Source: Mycobacterium florentinum
GTDB lineage: Bacteria; Actinomycetota; Actinomycetes; Mycobacteriales; Mycobacteriaceae
Direction of reading: 5' to 3'
NCBI RefSeq assembly: GCF_010730355.1
Contig: NZ_AP022576.1
Span: 558,001 to 622,000, forward strand
DNA length: 64,000 nt
The position numbers and the translations under genes were made by a program. The notes beneath the pieces were generated by a model. That model made no database searches, was not told where the DNA came from, and saw nothing but the letters and a program-made list of their open reading frames with translations. This document shows positions 1 through 6,768 of the stretch, in pieces (position 1 is the first letter of the stretch; every line of letters begins with the position of its first letter).

Positions 1-104
1 CCTCACCGGCCGATCGGGTCTGAATGCGGCGGTGGGCGCCTTCAAGCCAGCTATTTGTTGTTCGGAGTCTGGAGCGGCCTTTCCTGCGCCTCCTGACGCC
101 GCAT

Positions 105-125
105 CCCGGCTTTCCTTGAGCCGGG
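105..125 (+). repeat. Leader hairpin before micropeptide copy 1
   Basis: CCCGGCT and AGCCGGG form a 7-bp stem with a 7-base loop, ending 24 bases before the ATG at 150. An equivalent hairpin lies at 1199-1220 before copy 3, with a changed loop and one G-U pair. It is probably part of a structured 5' leader. Confidence 0.5.
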
Positions 126-149
126 TTATACCTGGATGAATGGAGTGCA

Positions 150-251
150 ATGTCGCGCATAACCAACAAAGTCGGTGTCGCTTTGATCCTGGGCTTCACC
201 GCCGTGACGGCTTCGGGATGTTCGCCGGTCCTGTCGCTTTTCTCCTTTTGA
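150..251 (+). CDS. 33-aa lipoprotein-like micropeptide, copy 1
   Basis: Unrecognised family, described from sequence. The 33-residue product starts MSRITNKVGVALILGF, continues into a short hydrophobic stretch and reaches TASGC, which resembles a lipobox with Cys24; only nine residues follow the Cys. GGAG lies four bases before ATG. Four related copies follow at 782, 1248, 2449 and, on the minus strand, 3073-3195. Conserved positions are MSR, Lys7, ALILGFTA and SGC. A signal peptide with almost no mature part would leave a tiny lipidated peptide on the membrane. It could also be a small membrane peptide or toxin-like product. A real family seems likely because the same residues recur while the surrounding DNA has diverged. 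Confidence 0.6.
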   Translation: MSRITNKVGVALILGFTAVTASGCSPVLSLFSF

Positions 252-419
252 TGCCGTGATCCGCGGGGAATTCTTCTCGCTTCGGGCCTAATCCCGGAAC
301 GTGGTTTTGCTCGCGGATGCCCGACGGACGGGCCGTCAGCGGTCGGCGGATGCTCAAAAGGCACGCTGACGCCAAGTGCGCGACGGAAGCGCTTGAAGGC
401 GGAATGTCCATCCCGGGCC

Positions 420-454
420 GTCGTCGGCGAGCGCGGCCGGCGCTCGCCGACGAC
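420..454. repeat. Perfect 15-bp hairpin
   Basis: GTCGTCGGCGAGCGC (420-434) and its exact reverse complement (440-454) flank a 5-base loop. No U-tract follows on either strand. It may be a bidirectional terminator of the non-U-tract kind proposed for mycobacteria, or a protein site. Confidence 0.75.
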
Positions 455-460
455 GAACCC

Positions 461-480
461 GCGCCGCCGCGCGGCGGCGC
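461..480. repeat. Perfect 20-bp GC palindrome
   Basis: GCGCCGCCGCGCGGCGGCGC is its own reverse complement and lies six bases after the 420-454 hairpin. Function unknown. Confidence 0.75.
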
Positions 481-781
481 GAGACTCCCTTATCAGACAA
501 CTGCGGGTCACTCATATGAGTTTGCGGTGAGTAGCGGCGGATGGCGCGCGTTCGAGCGGATTTGTTCTGTTCGACGACAGTCGCAGTTACGTGGCGATAC
601 CTAGCCCCGCAACCCATATTGGCTACCGTGTGCACCGCATCGGGACTGAATGCGGTGGCGGGCGATTCTGCGCCAGCTACCAGTCCTGAAGGCCCGGAGA
701 TGGCCCTGATTGCGTCCGCCGACGTCGCGGCTGATGCGGCTTCATTTGGGCCGGGTGAAACCTTGATGAACGGACTGCTTA

Positions 782-904
782 ATGTCGCGCGTTACCAGCA
801 AAGTTCGTGCGGCTTTGATCCTGGACTATGCCGCGCCGATGGGCTCCGGATGCTCGCCAGCCTTTCCGGTGGCTCCTTTTGAGTCCCGCGAAACCGCGGG
901 ATAG
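782..904 (+). pseudogene. Degenerate micropeptide copy 2
   Basis: The frame from ATG 782 encodes MSRVTSKVRAALILDYAAPM, then GSGC and a tail of sixteen residues. It aligns with copy 1 base by base. Its hydrophobic core is broken by Arg, Asp, Tyr and Pro, the ribosome-site box is damaged (GGACTG), and the original stop is lost, so the frame runs to 904. Probably a decayed copy, although the frame is open. Confidence 0.5.
884..901 (+). repeat. Terminator-like hairpin in copy 2
   Basis: TCCCGCG and CGCGGGA pair around an AAAC loop at the end of the degenerate copy. A short 7-bp GC stem without a T-run. Confidence 0.4.
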
Positions 905-1158
905 TCCCATGGTTTTCGCGAACGTAAAAATCTCGGCCGAGGGCTTTTCATGTGCTGCCGATCGACGGACAACAGTGCACGTCAGTGAGATTTTCTGCCG
1001 GTCGGACGGACCTGAGCATCGCTTCACTCAGCGACACGGGCACATTACTTCATGGTAAAGCTAGCATGTCTAGTAGATCTCGGGTTACTATCGGCACCGG
1101 CCGATTCGGGTCTGAATGCGATGGTGGGCGCCTTCATGCCAGCTAATTATTGTTCGGA

Positions 1159-1190
1159 GTCAGGAGCGGCCGTTTTTTGCGCCTCCTGAC
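1159..1190 (+). repeat. Leader hairpin H1 of copy 3
   Basis: GTCAGGAG (1159-1166) pairs perfectly with CTCCTGAC (1183-1190). In unit A1 the same element has one T-T mismatch (GTCTGGAG). The loop carries a run of six T. Confidence 0.5.
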
Positions 1191-1198
1191 ACCAAAAA

Positions 1199-1220
1199 CC
1201 CGGCTCCTACTTGAGTCGGG
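1199..1220 (+). repeat. Leader hairpin H2 of copy 3
   Basis: CCCGGCTC pairs with GAGTCGGG, 8 bp with one G-U, 27 bases before ATG 1248. It matches the position of the hairpin in unit A1. Confidence 0.5.
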
Positions 1221-1247
1221 TGCAAACCGGGACGAATGGAGTGTGTT

Positions 1248-1355
1248 ATGTCGGGCGTAACCAGCAAAATCAGTGTCGCCGTAATCCTTGGCTTTACCGC
1301 CGTCGCGGCGACGGGATGCACGCCGGTTCTATCGCTGATCACCATCTCGATGTAA
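1248..1355 (+). CDS. 35-aa lipoprotein-like micropeptide, copy 3
   Basis: The 35-residue product begins MSGVTSKISVAVILGF, followed by TAVAATGC and a short tail PVLSLITISM. Cys24 sits where the lipobox Cys of copy 1 lies, and the PVLSL tail is shared with copy 1. The same GAATGGAGTG box precedes the start. The hydrophobic core is intact, so this copy looks functional. Function unknown; a lipidated or small membrane peptide is the best guess. Confidence 0.6.
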   Translation: MSGVTSKISVAVILGFTAVAATGCTPVLSLITISM

Positions 1356-1868
1356 GTTCACGTGGCTTGTCGCACTGTGCTCTGGTCACGCGCGGGTGAA
1401 CGCTAGTCAAGTTGTTTGCTATGGTGCGGGGCCCTCTACACGACATGACGCCCTCGGGTAGGCATCATGTGTGTCCGCGCGGTGCGGGTGTTCGCCAACG
1501 CATTCTCAGCAGCCAGCCGCTCCGCGCCACGGGCGCGTGGGGCCGGCACGGCGTCTGCTGGCTTGGCGAGCACACCTAGTGCGTTGAGGTACCCCAGGGC
1601 GGCACTTTTCCAATCGTGCCGTTGCGGTGTTCGTCGTCTGTCCGGGCCGCCGATGGTTGCGGCCCGGACAGACGTGCGCTGCATCGCCGCCCAGACAGCA
1701 GCAGCGCGATCTGGGCGGCCCCGCCGACGGGGATTGGGTGCGGCGCCGCCTCAATATCGGTCTGTGGATGGCTGGGCGCCGTGGCTCGTCGAAGTCGGGC
1801 GCCAACCGCTACCTACGGCGTGTTCATCTGCGACGCTTTAATTGCATCGCGACGGGGAGGAGGACCTG
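1356..1868. other. Gene-poor segment with a 16-bp hairpin
   Basis: No convincing gene. Open frames on both strands are Arg/Ser/Pro-rich GC shadows. The strong hairpin at 1635-1674 is the only clear element. Confidence 0.5.
1635..1674. repeat. Perfect 16-bp hairpin
   Basis: CGTCTGTCCGGGCCGC (1635-1650) and its exact complement (1659-1674) flank an 8-base loop CGATGGTT. No adjacent T-run. Terminator or regulatory structure. Confidence 0.75.
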
Positions 1869-2042
1869 ATGGCGCGCTTCGAAACCGAAATGGAAGTCTG
1901 CCCGCATTGCCGGCGGGCAGCCGAGGCCACAGTCGAGTACGTCCGCGACGCCGACGGCAAGGTCGTCCGCAGGCGGGTACACGATATTAACTGCCGATAC
2001 GGCGACTGCCCGGGTAGTGAAGTGCCCCCGCACTGGGGCTAG
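1869..2042 (+). CDS. 57-aa Cys-rich zinc-ribbon-like protein
   Basis: Family not recognised. ATG follows a GGGGAGGAGG ribosome site. The product MARFETEMEVCPHCRRAAEA continues to an INCRYGDCPG segment. Two Cys pairs (CPHC near residue 11 and C-x4-C near residue 45) suggest a small zinc ribbon. The central part is charged (YVRDADGKVVRRRVHD), as in small nucleic-acid-binding or chaperone-like proteins. No operon partner is visible; it lies among the micropeptide genes. Real coding is supported by the ribosome site and the paired Cys, but the function is unknown. Confidence 0.6.
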   Translation: MARFETEMEVCPHCRRAAEATVEYVRDADGKVVRRRVHDINCRYGDCPGSEVPPHWG

Positions 2043-2266
2043 TCCGGATTGCCATCACGAAAATCGGCTAGGAAACCGTTCTCGACCGTCTCGTCGTCAC
2101 CCCGGAGTGGTTCGCCGCACCCACAAATCGAGCCCTTGCGGTCGCGGACACGCGGGTAGTCCGGCCGATCTTCCGACCGCCTCCGGCCTGCATCCCTTGT
2201 CCCAGCTGATTTCCCAGTGATCTTGATTTGAAAGAGGTTGCGCTGCAGTAGATTTCGATGGCACAT
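2039..2266 (-). CDS. Possible small protein, C-terminal half protein-like
   Basis: Weak candidate. The frame ends with an acidic, ordinary-looking sequence (GSICGCGEPLRGDDETVENG, then FLADFRDGNPD) unlike the Arg-rich shadows around it. It overlaps the last bases of the zinc-ribbon gene in convergent orientation. ATG at 2266 is the nearest in-frame start, but I see no good ribosome site. It could be a remnant or spurious. Confidence 0.2.
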   Translation of the reverse strand: MCHRNLLQRNLFQIKITGKSAGTRDAGRRRSEDRPDYPRVRDRKGSICGCGEPLRGDDETVENGFLADFRDGNPD

Positions 2267-2448
2267 ACCGGGGTTCCTGCGAGCGGCGGCGGAATCGTAC
2301 CGATTGAATGCAATAGCGGGAAAAAGTTTGCGGCGATTTCGGGAAAACACTCGTGATCAAGCTCTTTGGCGTCGTATTGTACGTGTGTCTCGGGCACAGA
2401 TCGGCTCTCTGGTAACAGATTGTCCTTAGACGAAACGGGGGCAACACC
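2043..2448. other. Leader region of micropeptide copy 4
   Basis: Apart from the weak minus-strand candidate, no gene seen. The last 60 bases (CTCTGGTAACAGATTGTCC to ACGGGGGCAACACC) resemble the leader of copy 5 on the other strand (CTGGCAACAGATCGTTCGG to ACGGGGG). This is a second leader type, different from units A1-A3. Confidence 0.5.
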
Positions 2449-2574
2449 ATGTCACGTCTCAGCAGTAAAGTTGTCGTCGCCTTGATCCTCGGCTTCACCG
2501 CGCTTACGGCATCAGGGTGCACGATCCCACTCACCATCGACCCAGGTGGTTCCGGCTTAGTCTTTACGCCGTAG
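2449..2574 (+). CDS. 41-aa lipoprotein-like micropeptide, copy 4
   Basis: The product starts MSRLSSKVVVALILGFTALT, then ASGCTIPLTIDPGGSGLVFTP. The region before Cys24 is a good lipoprotein signal (Arg3, Lys7, a hydrophobic core, TASGC). The tail is 17 residues, longer than in copies 1 and 3. A GGGGG box lies eight bases before the ATG. It is nearly identical through residue 30 to the minus-strand copy at 3073-3195. A strong 16-bp hairpin follows at 2602. Function unknown. Confidence 0.65.
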   Translation: MSRLSSKVVVALILGFTALTASGCTIPLTIDPGGSGLVFTP

Positions 2575-2601
2575 CAAGGCGCTTATCGGTCGTGGGGTGA
2601 C

Positions 2602-2639
2602 TCCGCGATAATCCCTGTGCGAGCAGGGATTATCGCGGA
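2602..2639 (+). terminator. Perfect 16-bp hairpin after copy 4
   Basis: TCCGCGATAATCCCTG (2602-2617) and its exact complement (2624-2639) enclose loop TGCGAG. It lies 27 bases after the stop of copy 4, in terminator position, but no T-run follows. Confidence 0.55.
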
Positions 2640-3072
2640 TCCCCGGCTATGGCCCTGTTCGAACCGCCGCCAGCGCGCTCGCGCCATGCGGATTGGGCCG
2701 GCGTCTGATCAGGAATGCATCTGACGACAAGCCGCATCACGGATGTTGCTTGTCTAGGACGCCTTGAGGGCAGGTCGAGCCGGGGCGCGGATCGATGCCG
2801 TATACTCAGGCGTCGCCGAAATCCACTGTGCTGCAAGCGAAGTTTGGCGGACTCCCCCGGTGTAATGATCACCGTGAAAATCAGCCGACCGCTGGCGGCG
2901 CGGATACGTATTCGCCAGTGCGCACGATCGCGGCGCCGAGAGACCAGTGATGCTGTGGCGCAACCGGGTTGACGGTGCACCATGACCGTCGCGCCTTCGG
3001 GCTCGGCACACTGAGTGCGCGCCCCAAGGGTCGCGATCGGCTTACTTGCGATCTAGATGAATGGGTTGGTCG
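2640..3072. other. No gene seen
   Basis: Between two convergent micropeptide genes. Open frames on both strands are Arg-rich shadows without ribosome sites. No repeat or hairpin comparable to the neighbours was noticed. Confidence 0.45.
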
Positions 3073-3195
3073 CTATCCGGCGCTGCAGGTGAGTGGGGCG
3101 CAATCGATGGTGAGTGGGATCGTGCACCCTGATGCCGTAAGCGCGGTGAAGCCCAGAATAAGGGCGACGATGAATTTGCTCGTGTGACGTGACAT
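3073..3195 (-). CDS. 40-aa lipoprotein-like micropeptide, copy 5
   Basis: Read on the minus strand the product is MSRHTSKFIVALILGFTALT, then ASGCTIPLTIDCAPLTCSAG. The stretch ALILGFTALTASGCTIPLTID is the same as in copy 4, so copies 4 and 5 are recent relatives in opposite orientation. The tail has two extra Cys. The leader contains a CGTTCG/CGAACG hairpin and a GGGGG box, as before copy 4. Function unknown; probably exported and lipid-anchored. Confidence 0.65.
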   Translation of the reverse strand: MSRHTSKFIVALILGFTALTASGCTIPLTIDCAPLTCSAG

Positions 3196-3452
3196 TCAGT
3201 TCCCCCGTTCGTTTTCCGAACGATCTGTTGCCAGACATATGGATTTGTGTATGCCCGAGTTACCCCGAGGCGCCTGATTCTACGCCGTCAATCCAGCTGC
3301 GCCAAGAGGTTTCGTCGTGTGGAAGACCGTCGCACTGGTGCGTGTTGATCGCGCGAAATGGGGTGTTTTTCCACTACCCCAACGATTTCCGCGTCAACGG
3401 TCCCGGTTGATCGGTTGGACGAGAAACATAGCAAACACATGAAAAGGCATTG
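3196..3452. other. Leader of copy 5 and end of the cyclase gene
   Basis: Contains the minus-strand leader of copy 5 (hairpin around 3201-3217). No other gene seen. Confidence 0.4.
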
Positions 3453-5504
3453 CTATGAGGCTAATTCGTGCAGCACGCAAAGTCGGACGGGATCGCGCTT
3501 GCCTTTGACCTTCACCCAGCCATGGCGGCTGACCCGGGCGGTCGTACCGAGCTCGGTCGAGGTGCTGGGGCCGATCACCACCTGGCCCGGCTCGGCCAAG
3601 TTCTGCAGGCGTGCGGCCAGATTCATGGTGTCCCCGATCGCGGTGAAGCTGCGCATCTGCTCGGCGCCGATGTTGCCCACCAGGGCGGGCCCGGTGTTGA
3701 TCCCGACCCGAAACCGCGGCCAGTCGGTATGCCCGCACGCCGCCTCCTCGACGACGGAGTGCAGCTCGAGTGCGGCACCCGCGGCCCGCAACGCGTGATC
3801 GGCCTGGCGAGCCGGAGCACCCCAAATCGCCATCACCGCGTCGCCGACGAATTGCAGGACGGTGCCGCCCGACTCGAGAATGACCGGAACGACCGCGCCG
3901 TAGTAGGTATTCAGCATGGTGACCACTTGCTCCGGAGATGTTGCTTCCGCGAATGGGGTGAAGCCATCCAAGTCGGCCATCAACACCGTCACCTCGGTGA
4001 TCGCGCCACCCAGACCGGCCTGATCGGGGTCGGCGAGCAGCGCGGTCGCGACCGCGGGCGACATGTAACTGCGGAACAGGCCGTCGAGGTGGTGGTAGAG
4101 CCGGGCGTTTTCCAGTGCGATCGAGGATTGAGTGGCGAACGATCCCAGCAGCGCGACGTCGGCCTCGTCGAACGCGCCGTCCGGTCGATACGCCTCGATC
4201 AGACCGGCGACCTGCCCCTTGACCATCAGCGGCAGCTCCAGCGCAGCGACGGATATCGCGTCGTCGCGAAAACTGAGCGTCCCGTCGCGCATGATGCCCA
4301 GTCGAAATCGGTCCCCGGGGAAGGCGTCGGCGATGGCCGCCATAACCCGGGCAAGCAATGCGTCCTCGTCCTGGATGACGCTGGACTCCCGGCCCAGGGC
4401 GATCAGGGTGCCCAGCTTGCGCACGCGTTCGCGCTCGGTGCCGAGCGCCTCCGCGCCGCGCTTGAGGACCGCGACCTGTTGTTCCGATAGCTCGAACCGG
4501 TCGGCCAGCCGTGCCGCGGCGGCGCCGGGCGGCACCTGGTCGCCACGCTCGCGGCGCTGCAGCACGTCGACCATCTCCTCTAGCGCCACGGCATAATCGC
4601 GGCGCAGATCGGCGATGGTCTGCTGGGTGGCCAGTGAATCGAACAACCCTCGCACCGAGCCCTCGCGGCGGAACTGCACCCGCGCGCTGTAGGCGATGAA
4701 ACAGAAGGCCAACGTCATGAGCACGTGCCACAGCCACCAGGACGCGTGCCAGCTCATGCCGAGTGCCAGCGCCACCGACGCCTCGGCCAGCAGCACGAAG
4801 GCGCTGAGCACCGACATGACGACAACCGCGGGGCGTCGACGATAGATCGGGAAGTAGGCCAGCGCCGCCACCGTGAACAACGCTCCGCCGCCCAGCGCCC
4901 CGATCTGTTCCAAGTCTTCCAGCACCGCTTGATTCGGTAATCGGTCCAGCGTGCCGCACAGGATCAAGACCGCCGAGGCCACCATCAGGACCCAGACCAG
5001 CGTCGACAGCCGTCTTCGCCACGCCCATAGCCGGGCGTTTCTCGACGGGGTGAAATTCACCGCCGACGCCAGGGCGATCCCACCGGCCAGGACGAGGCCC
5101 ATCCGCGTCGGCAACATGAACTCCGCGTCGGAGGTCTCCAGCAGCACGCCCGGCGTGAACAGGGCGTGCACCCCGAAAAAGCCGGCCGTCGTGATAAATA
5201 CCAGCGATACCAGCCACAGGCGGGCATCGTCGCGGGTGCGCGCCTCGCGGCCGATCAGGGCGCCCAGCACCACGCTCACCAGGGCCGCCGATAGGACGAG
5301 CACGAAGTGCGCCACCCGGTTGTCCCACTCCAGGTCGACCTTGGGGATGCCCAGCAGTAGCCACAGTGCCAGCATCGGAAGGGCCATGTGTATCAACCAA
5401 TTCGCGGTGCGCACTCGCGATCCCGGGCTTGTGGTGGCGCTGCTCGTCGTAGGCCGGCCACGCCAGCCGATCCGCCGGCTCGTGGCCCGCATCGAAAAAG
5501 CCAC
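3453..5504 (-). CDS. Membrane class III adenylate cyclase with GAF-like domain
   Basis: Predicted to make cAMP from ATP at the membrane. The 683-residue protein has about eight hydrophobic segments in residues 36-275, a helical linker, a GAF-like region (about 345-480) and a C-terminal class III cyclase domain (about 505-660). Metal-binding Asp are in ADLDGFTPF and FVGDAVMAIWG; the adenine-side Asp and the Asn/Arg pair are in GDTMNLAARL. The Lys that normally precedes the second metal Asp is Gln here (QFVGD), so substrate choice or activity may be altered. Start is GTG 5504; ATG 5492 is an alternative. It is transcribed alone, with a 17-bp palindrome upstream (5573-5589). The input signal is unknown. 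Confidence 0.88.
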   Translation of the reverse strand: MAFSMRATSRRIGWRGRPTTSSATTSPGSRVRTANWLIHMALPMLALWLLLGIPKVDLEWDNRVAHFVLVLSAALVSVVLGALIGREARTRDDARLWLVSLVFITTAGFFGVHALFTPGVLLETSDAEFMLPTRMGLVLAGGIALASAVNFTPSRNARLWAWRRRLSTLVWVLMVASAVLILCGTLDRLPNQAVLEDLEQIGALGGGALFTVAALAYFPIYRRRPAVVVMSVLSAFVLLAEASVALALGMSWHASWWLWHVLMTLAFCFIAYSARVQFRREGSVRGLFDSLATQQTIADLRRDYAVALEEMVDVLQRRERGDQVPPGAAAARLADRFELSEQQVAVLKRGAEALGTERERVRKLGTLIALGRESSVIQDEDALLARVMAAIADAFPGDRFRLGIMRDGTLSFRDDAISVAALELPLMVKGQVAGLIEAYRPDGAFDEADVALLGSFATQSSIALENARLYHHLDGLFRSYMSPAVATALLADPDQAGLGGAITEVTVLMADLDGFTPFAEATSPEQVVTMLNTYYGAVVPVILESGGTVLQFVGDAVMAIWGAPARQADHALRAAGAALELHSVVEEAACGHTDWPRFRVGINTGPALVGNIGAEQMRSFTAIGDTMNLAARLQNLAEPGQVVIGPSTSTELGTTARVSRHGWVKVKGKRDPVRLCVLHELAS

Positions 5505-5572
5505 CCCCTAGCTGATATGCCTTCGAACCCGCCGCGCTCGGGCTGGTTCGATTCCAGTAAACCGCATGGCGC

Positions 5573-5589
5573 AATGGGAAATTCCCATT
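5573..5589. promoter_or_regulatory. 17-bp palindrome, candidate operator
   Basis: AATGGGAAATTCCCATT is a perfect dyad around one central A, 69 bases upstream of the cyclase start, in the 133-bp gap to the amidohydrolase gene. It suits a dimeric repressor. The regulator is unknown. Confidence 0.45.
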
Positions 5590-5637
5590 CATCGGCAATC
5601 GTGATGACAACGCGAGATGTCTGCTCGGCCTGGTTGT

Positions 5638-6768
5638 CTAGCCCGCGCCGAGCCGATAGACGCGGGCGGCGTTCTGGTGGGCGATCAGATCGACCACCCG
5701 GATCGCGTCGGCCTCGCTCCACTCGCCGTCCTCGACGAAGTCGTGCAGCACCCGATGAATCCCCCTGCGCCACAACGTAGCACCCAAATAGTGCAATTCA
5801 GCCGGCCCGAAGCCGTCCGAGGAATACAGGATCTTGCGAAACGGTGCCATTTCCAGCAGCCGGGCGATGAACGCCGGTGCCCGAGCACCCAGGTGATTGA
5901 TGCTCAATCCGCCGTCGAGGTAGACGTTGTTGAAGGCTTGCGCAAGATAACCCGCCTCGCGCTCGTAGGGGTAGCAGTGCAGCAACATGATCGGGGTGTC
6001 GCCGGATTGACGCAGAAATTCCAGCAGATAAAGCGGATTGGCTTTGTGGAGATCGCAGTCGCGGTCGCCGAAACCGACATGGAATTGCAGTGGCTTGCCG
6101 AGCCGCAACGCCTGGTGCAATCCGAAACGCAGCAGAACTCGATCCTGTAGCCGGGTCCCGCCGAGATCCCGCCATCGGTCGGCGGCCTCGGCGACTTCGG
6201 CTGCGCGCGGTTCGGTCAGGTCGCCGTCGAAACCGCCCCGGTAAGCCAGGATTGACTTGGTGCCGACGGCACCGGGCGCGCGCTCATTGAGGATCGCTTC
6301 GAATGCCGACGCGTAATCGCCGGGCGCTTGCGCGGCCTGTTCGGCTACCTGCTCGAGACGAACGATCTCGTGTGCACGGTTACCGGACAATGCGGTGAAT
6401 TCGGCGATATCTGTTGTGCCGGACGTGATTCCGGTGTCCACCAGCCAGTCGCTGACTCCGGCCGCCGGCAGGAACAGCTGCGCCAGCTCGCTTTCGGTGA
6501 ATTCGCTGCGACGCTCCCAATAGACTTGTGGATCAATGTGTTTGGGCAATTCCAGGATCGGGGCGCAGTGGGCCCGCACCGCGAAGCCGAGCTGTGAATC
6601 GAAGCCCGAGTCGGCCAGGGGTTCGGTGTTGGCCTCGTTGAGGGCGTTCTCGAAGCGTCGCCGATCCCCCGGCTCCGACCAGCAGCCGTGGACATGGTGG
6701 TCGATCAATGCCACTTCGCCGATGTGGCGGGCGAGCGCCGACGAGCCAGCCACCGCTAGAGGCTCCAC
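5638..6768 (-). CDS. Amidohydrolase-fold protein (Rv1879-like)
   Basis: Predicted metal-dependent hydrolase of the amidohydrolase superfamily, 376 residues. DHHVHG near the N-terminus supplies the first metal pair; QFHVGFGD, MLLHCYPY and YSSDGFG fit the later His and Asp ligands. In M. tuberculosis the same gene follows glnA3, as here. Substrate unknown; the glnA3 link suggests gamma-glutamyl or amide chemistry. The GTG start at 6768 overlaps the glnA3 stop by 13 bases, so the two are probably co-translated; GTG 6753 would give nearly abutting genes. Confidence 0.85.
   Translation of the reverse strand: MEPLAVAGSSALARHIGEVALIDHHVHGCWSEPGDRRRFENALNEANTEPLADSGFDSQLGFAVRAHCAPILELPKHIDPQVYWERRSEFTESELAQLFLPAAGVSDWLVDTGITSGTTDIAEFTALSGNRAHEIVRLEQVAEQAAQAPGDYASAFEAILNERAPGAVGTKSILAYRGGFDGDLTEPRAAEVAEAADRWRDLGGTRLQDRVLLRFGLHQALRLGKPLQFHVGFGDRDCDLHKANPLYLLEFLRQSGDTPIMLLHCYPYEREAGYLAQAFNNVYLDGGLSINHLGARAPAFIARLLEMAPFRKILYSSDGFGPAELHYLGATLWRRGIHRVLHDFVEDGEWSEADAIRVVDLIAHQNAARVYRLGAG

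Larger units (their letters stand above)
5..251 (+). repeat. Diverged direct repeat unit A1
   Basis: The unit begins around CGGGTCTGAATGCGG, passes through two hairpin-like segments and ends with a micropeptide. Related units lie at about 636-904 and 1095-1355, recognised by the shared CGGGTCTGAATGCG-like start, a GCCAGCTA box, the CCGGG leader hairpin and the peptide start. The left boundary may lie outside the window. Confidence 0.55.
252..781. other. Gene-poor segment with strong palindromes
   Basis: No convincing gene. It contains two tandem perfect palindromic structures (420-454, 461-480) and, from about 636, the start of the second diverged repeat unit. Short open frames here lack ribosome sites and family features. 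Confidence 0.6.
636..904 (+). repeat. Diverged direct repeat unit A2
   Basis: The most degenerate of the three left-end units. It keeps the GGGACTGAATGCGG start, a GCCAGCTA box and the GCCGGGT leader remnant. Its ribosome-site box is GGACTG where copies 1 and 3 have GGAGTG. Confidence 0.45.
905..1247. other. Intergenic, leader of copy 3
   Basis: No gene seen before 1248. The last 150 bases are the leader of repeat unit A3, with two hairpins (1159-1190, 1199-1220). Repeat similarity starts near 1095. Confidence 0.5.
1095..1355 (+). repeat. Diverged direct repeat unit A3
   Basis: Aligns with 5-251 over nearly its whole length: CGGGTCTGAATGCG, GGTGGGCGCCTTCA, GCCAGCTA, CGGAGTC, TGCGCCTCCTGAC and GAATGGAGTG are all shared. 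It ends with an intact micropeptide. Confidence 0.65.

Noticed and set aside
2630..2983. Minus-strand frame of 117 codons
   Set aside because: Arg-rich, overlaps the 16-bp hairpin and lacks a ribosome site.
3394..5610. Open frame of 738 codons on the same strand as the cyclase, shifted frame
   Set aside because: Arg/Gly-rich shadow; the 683-residue frame carries the cyclase motifs and membrane helices.
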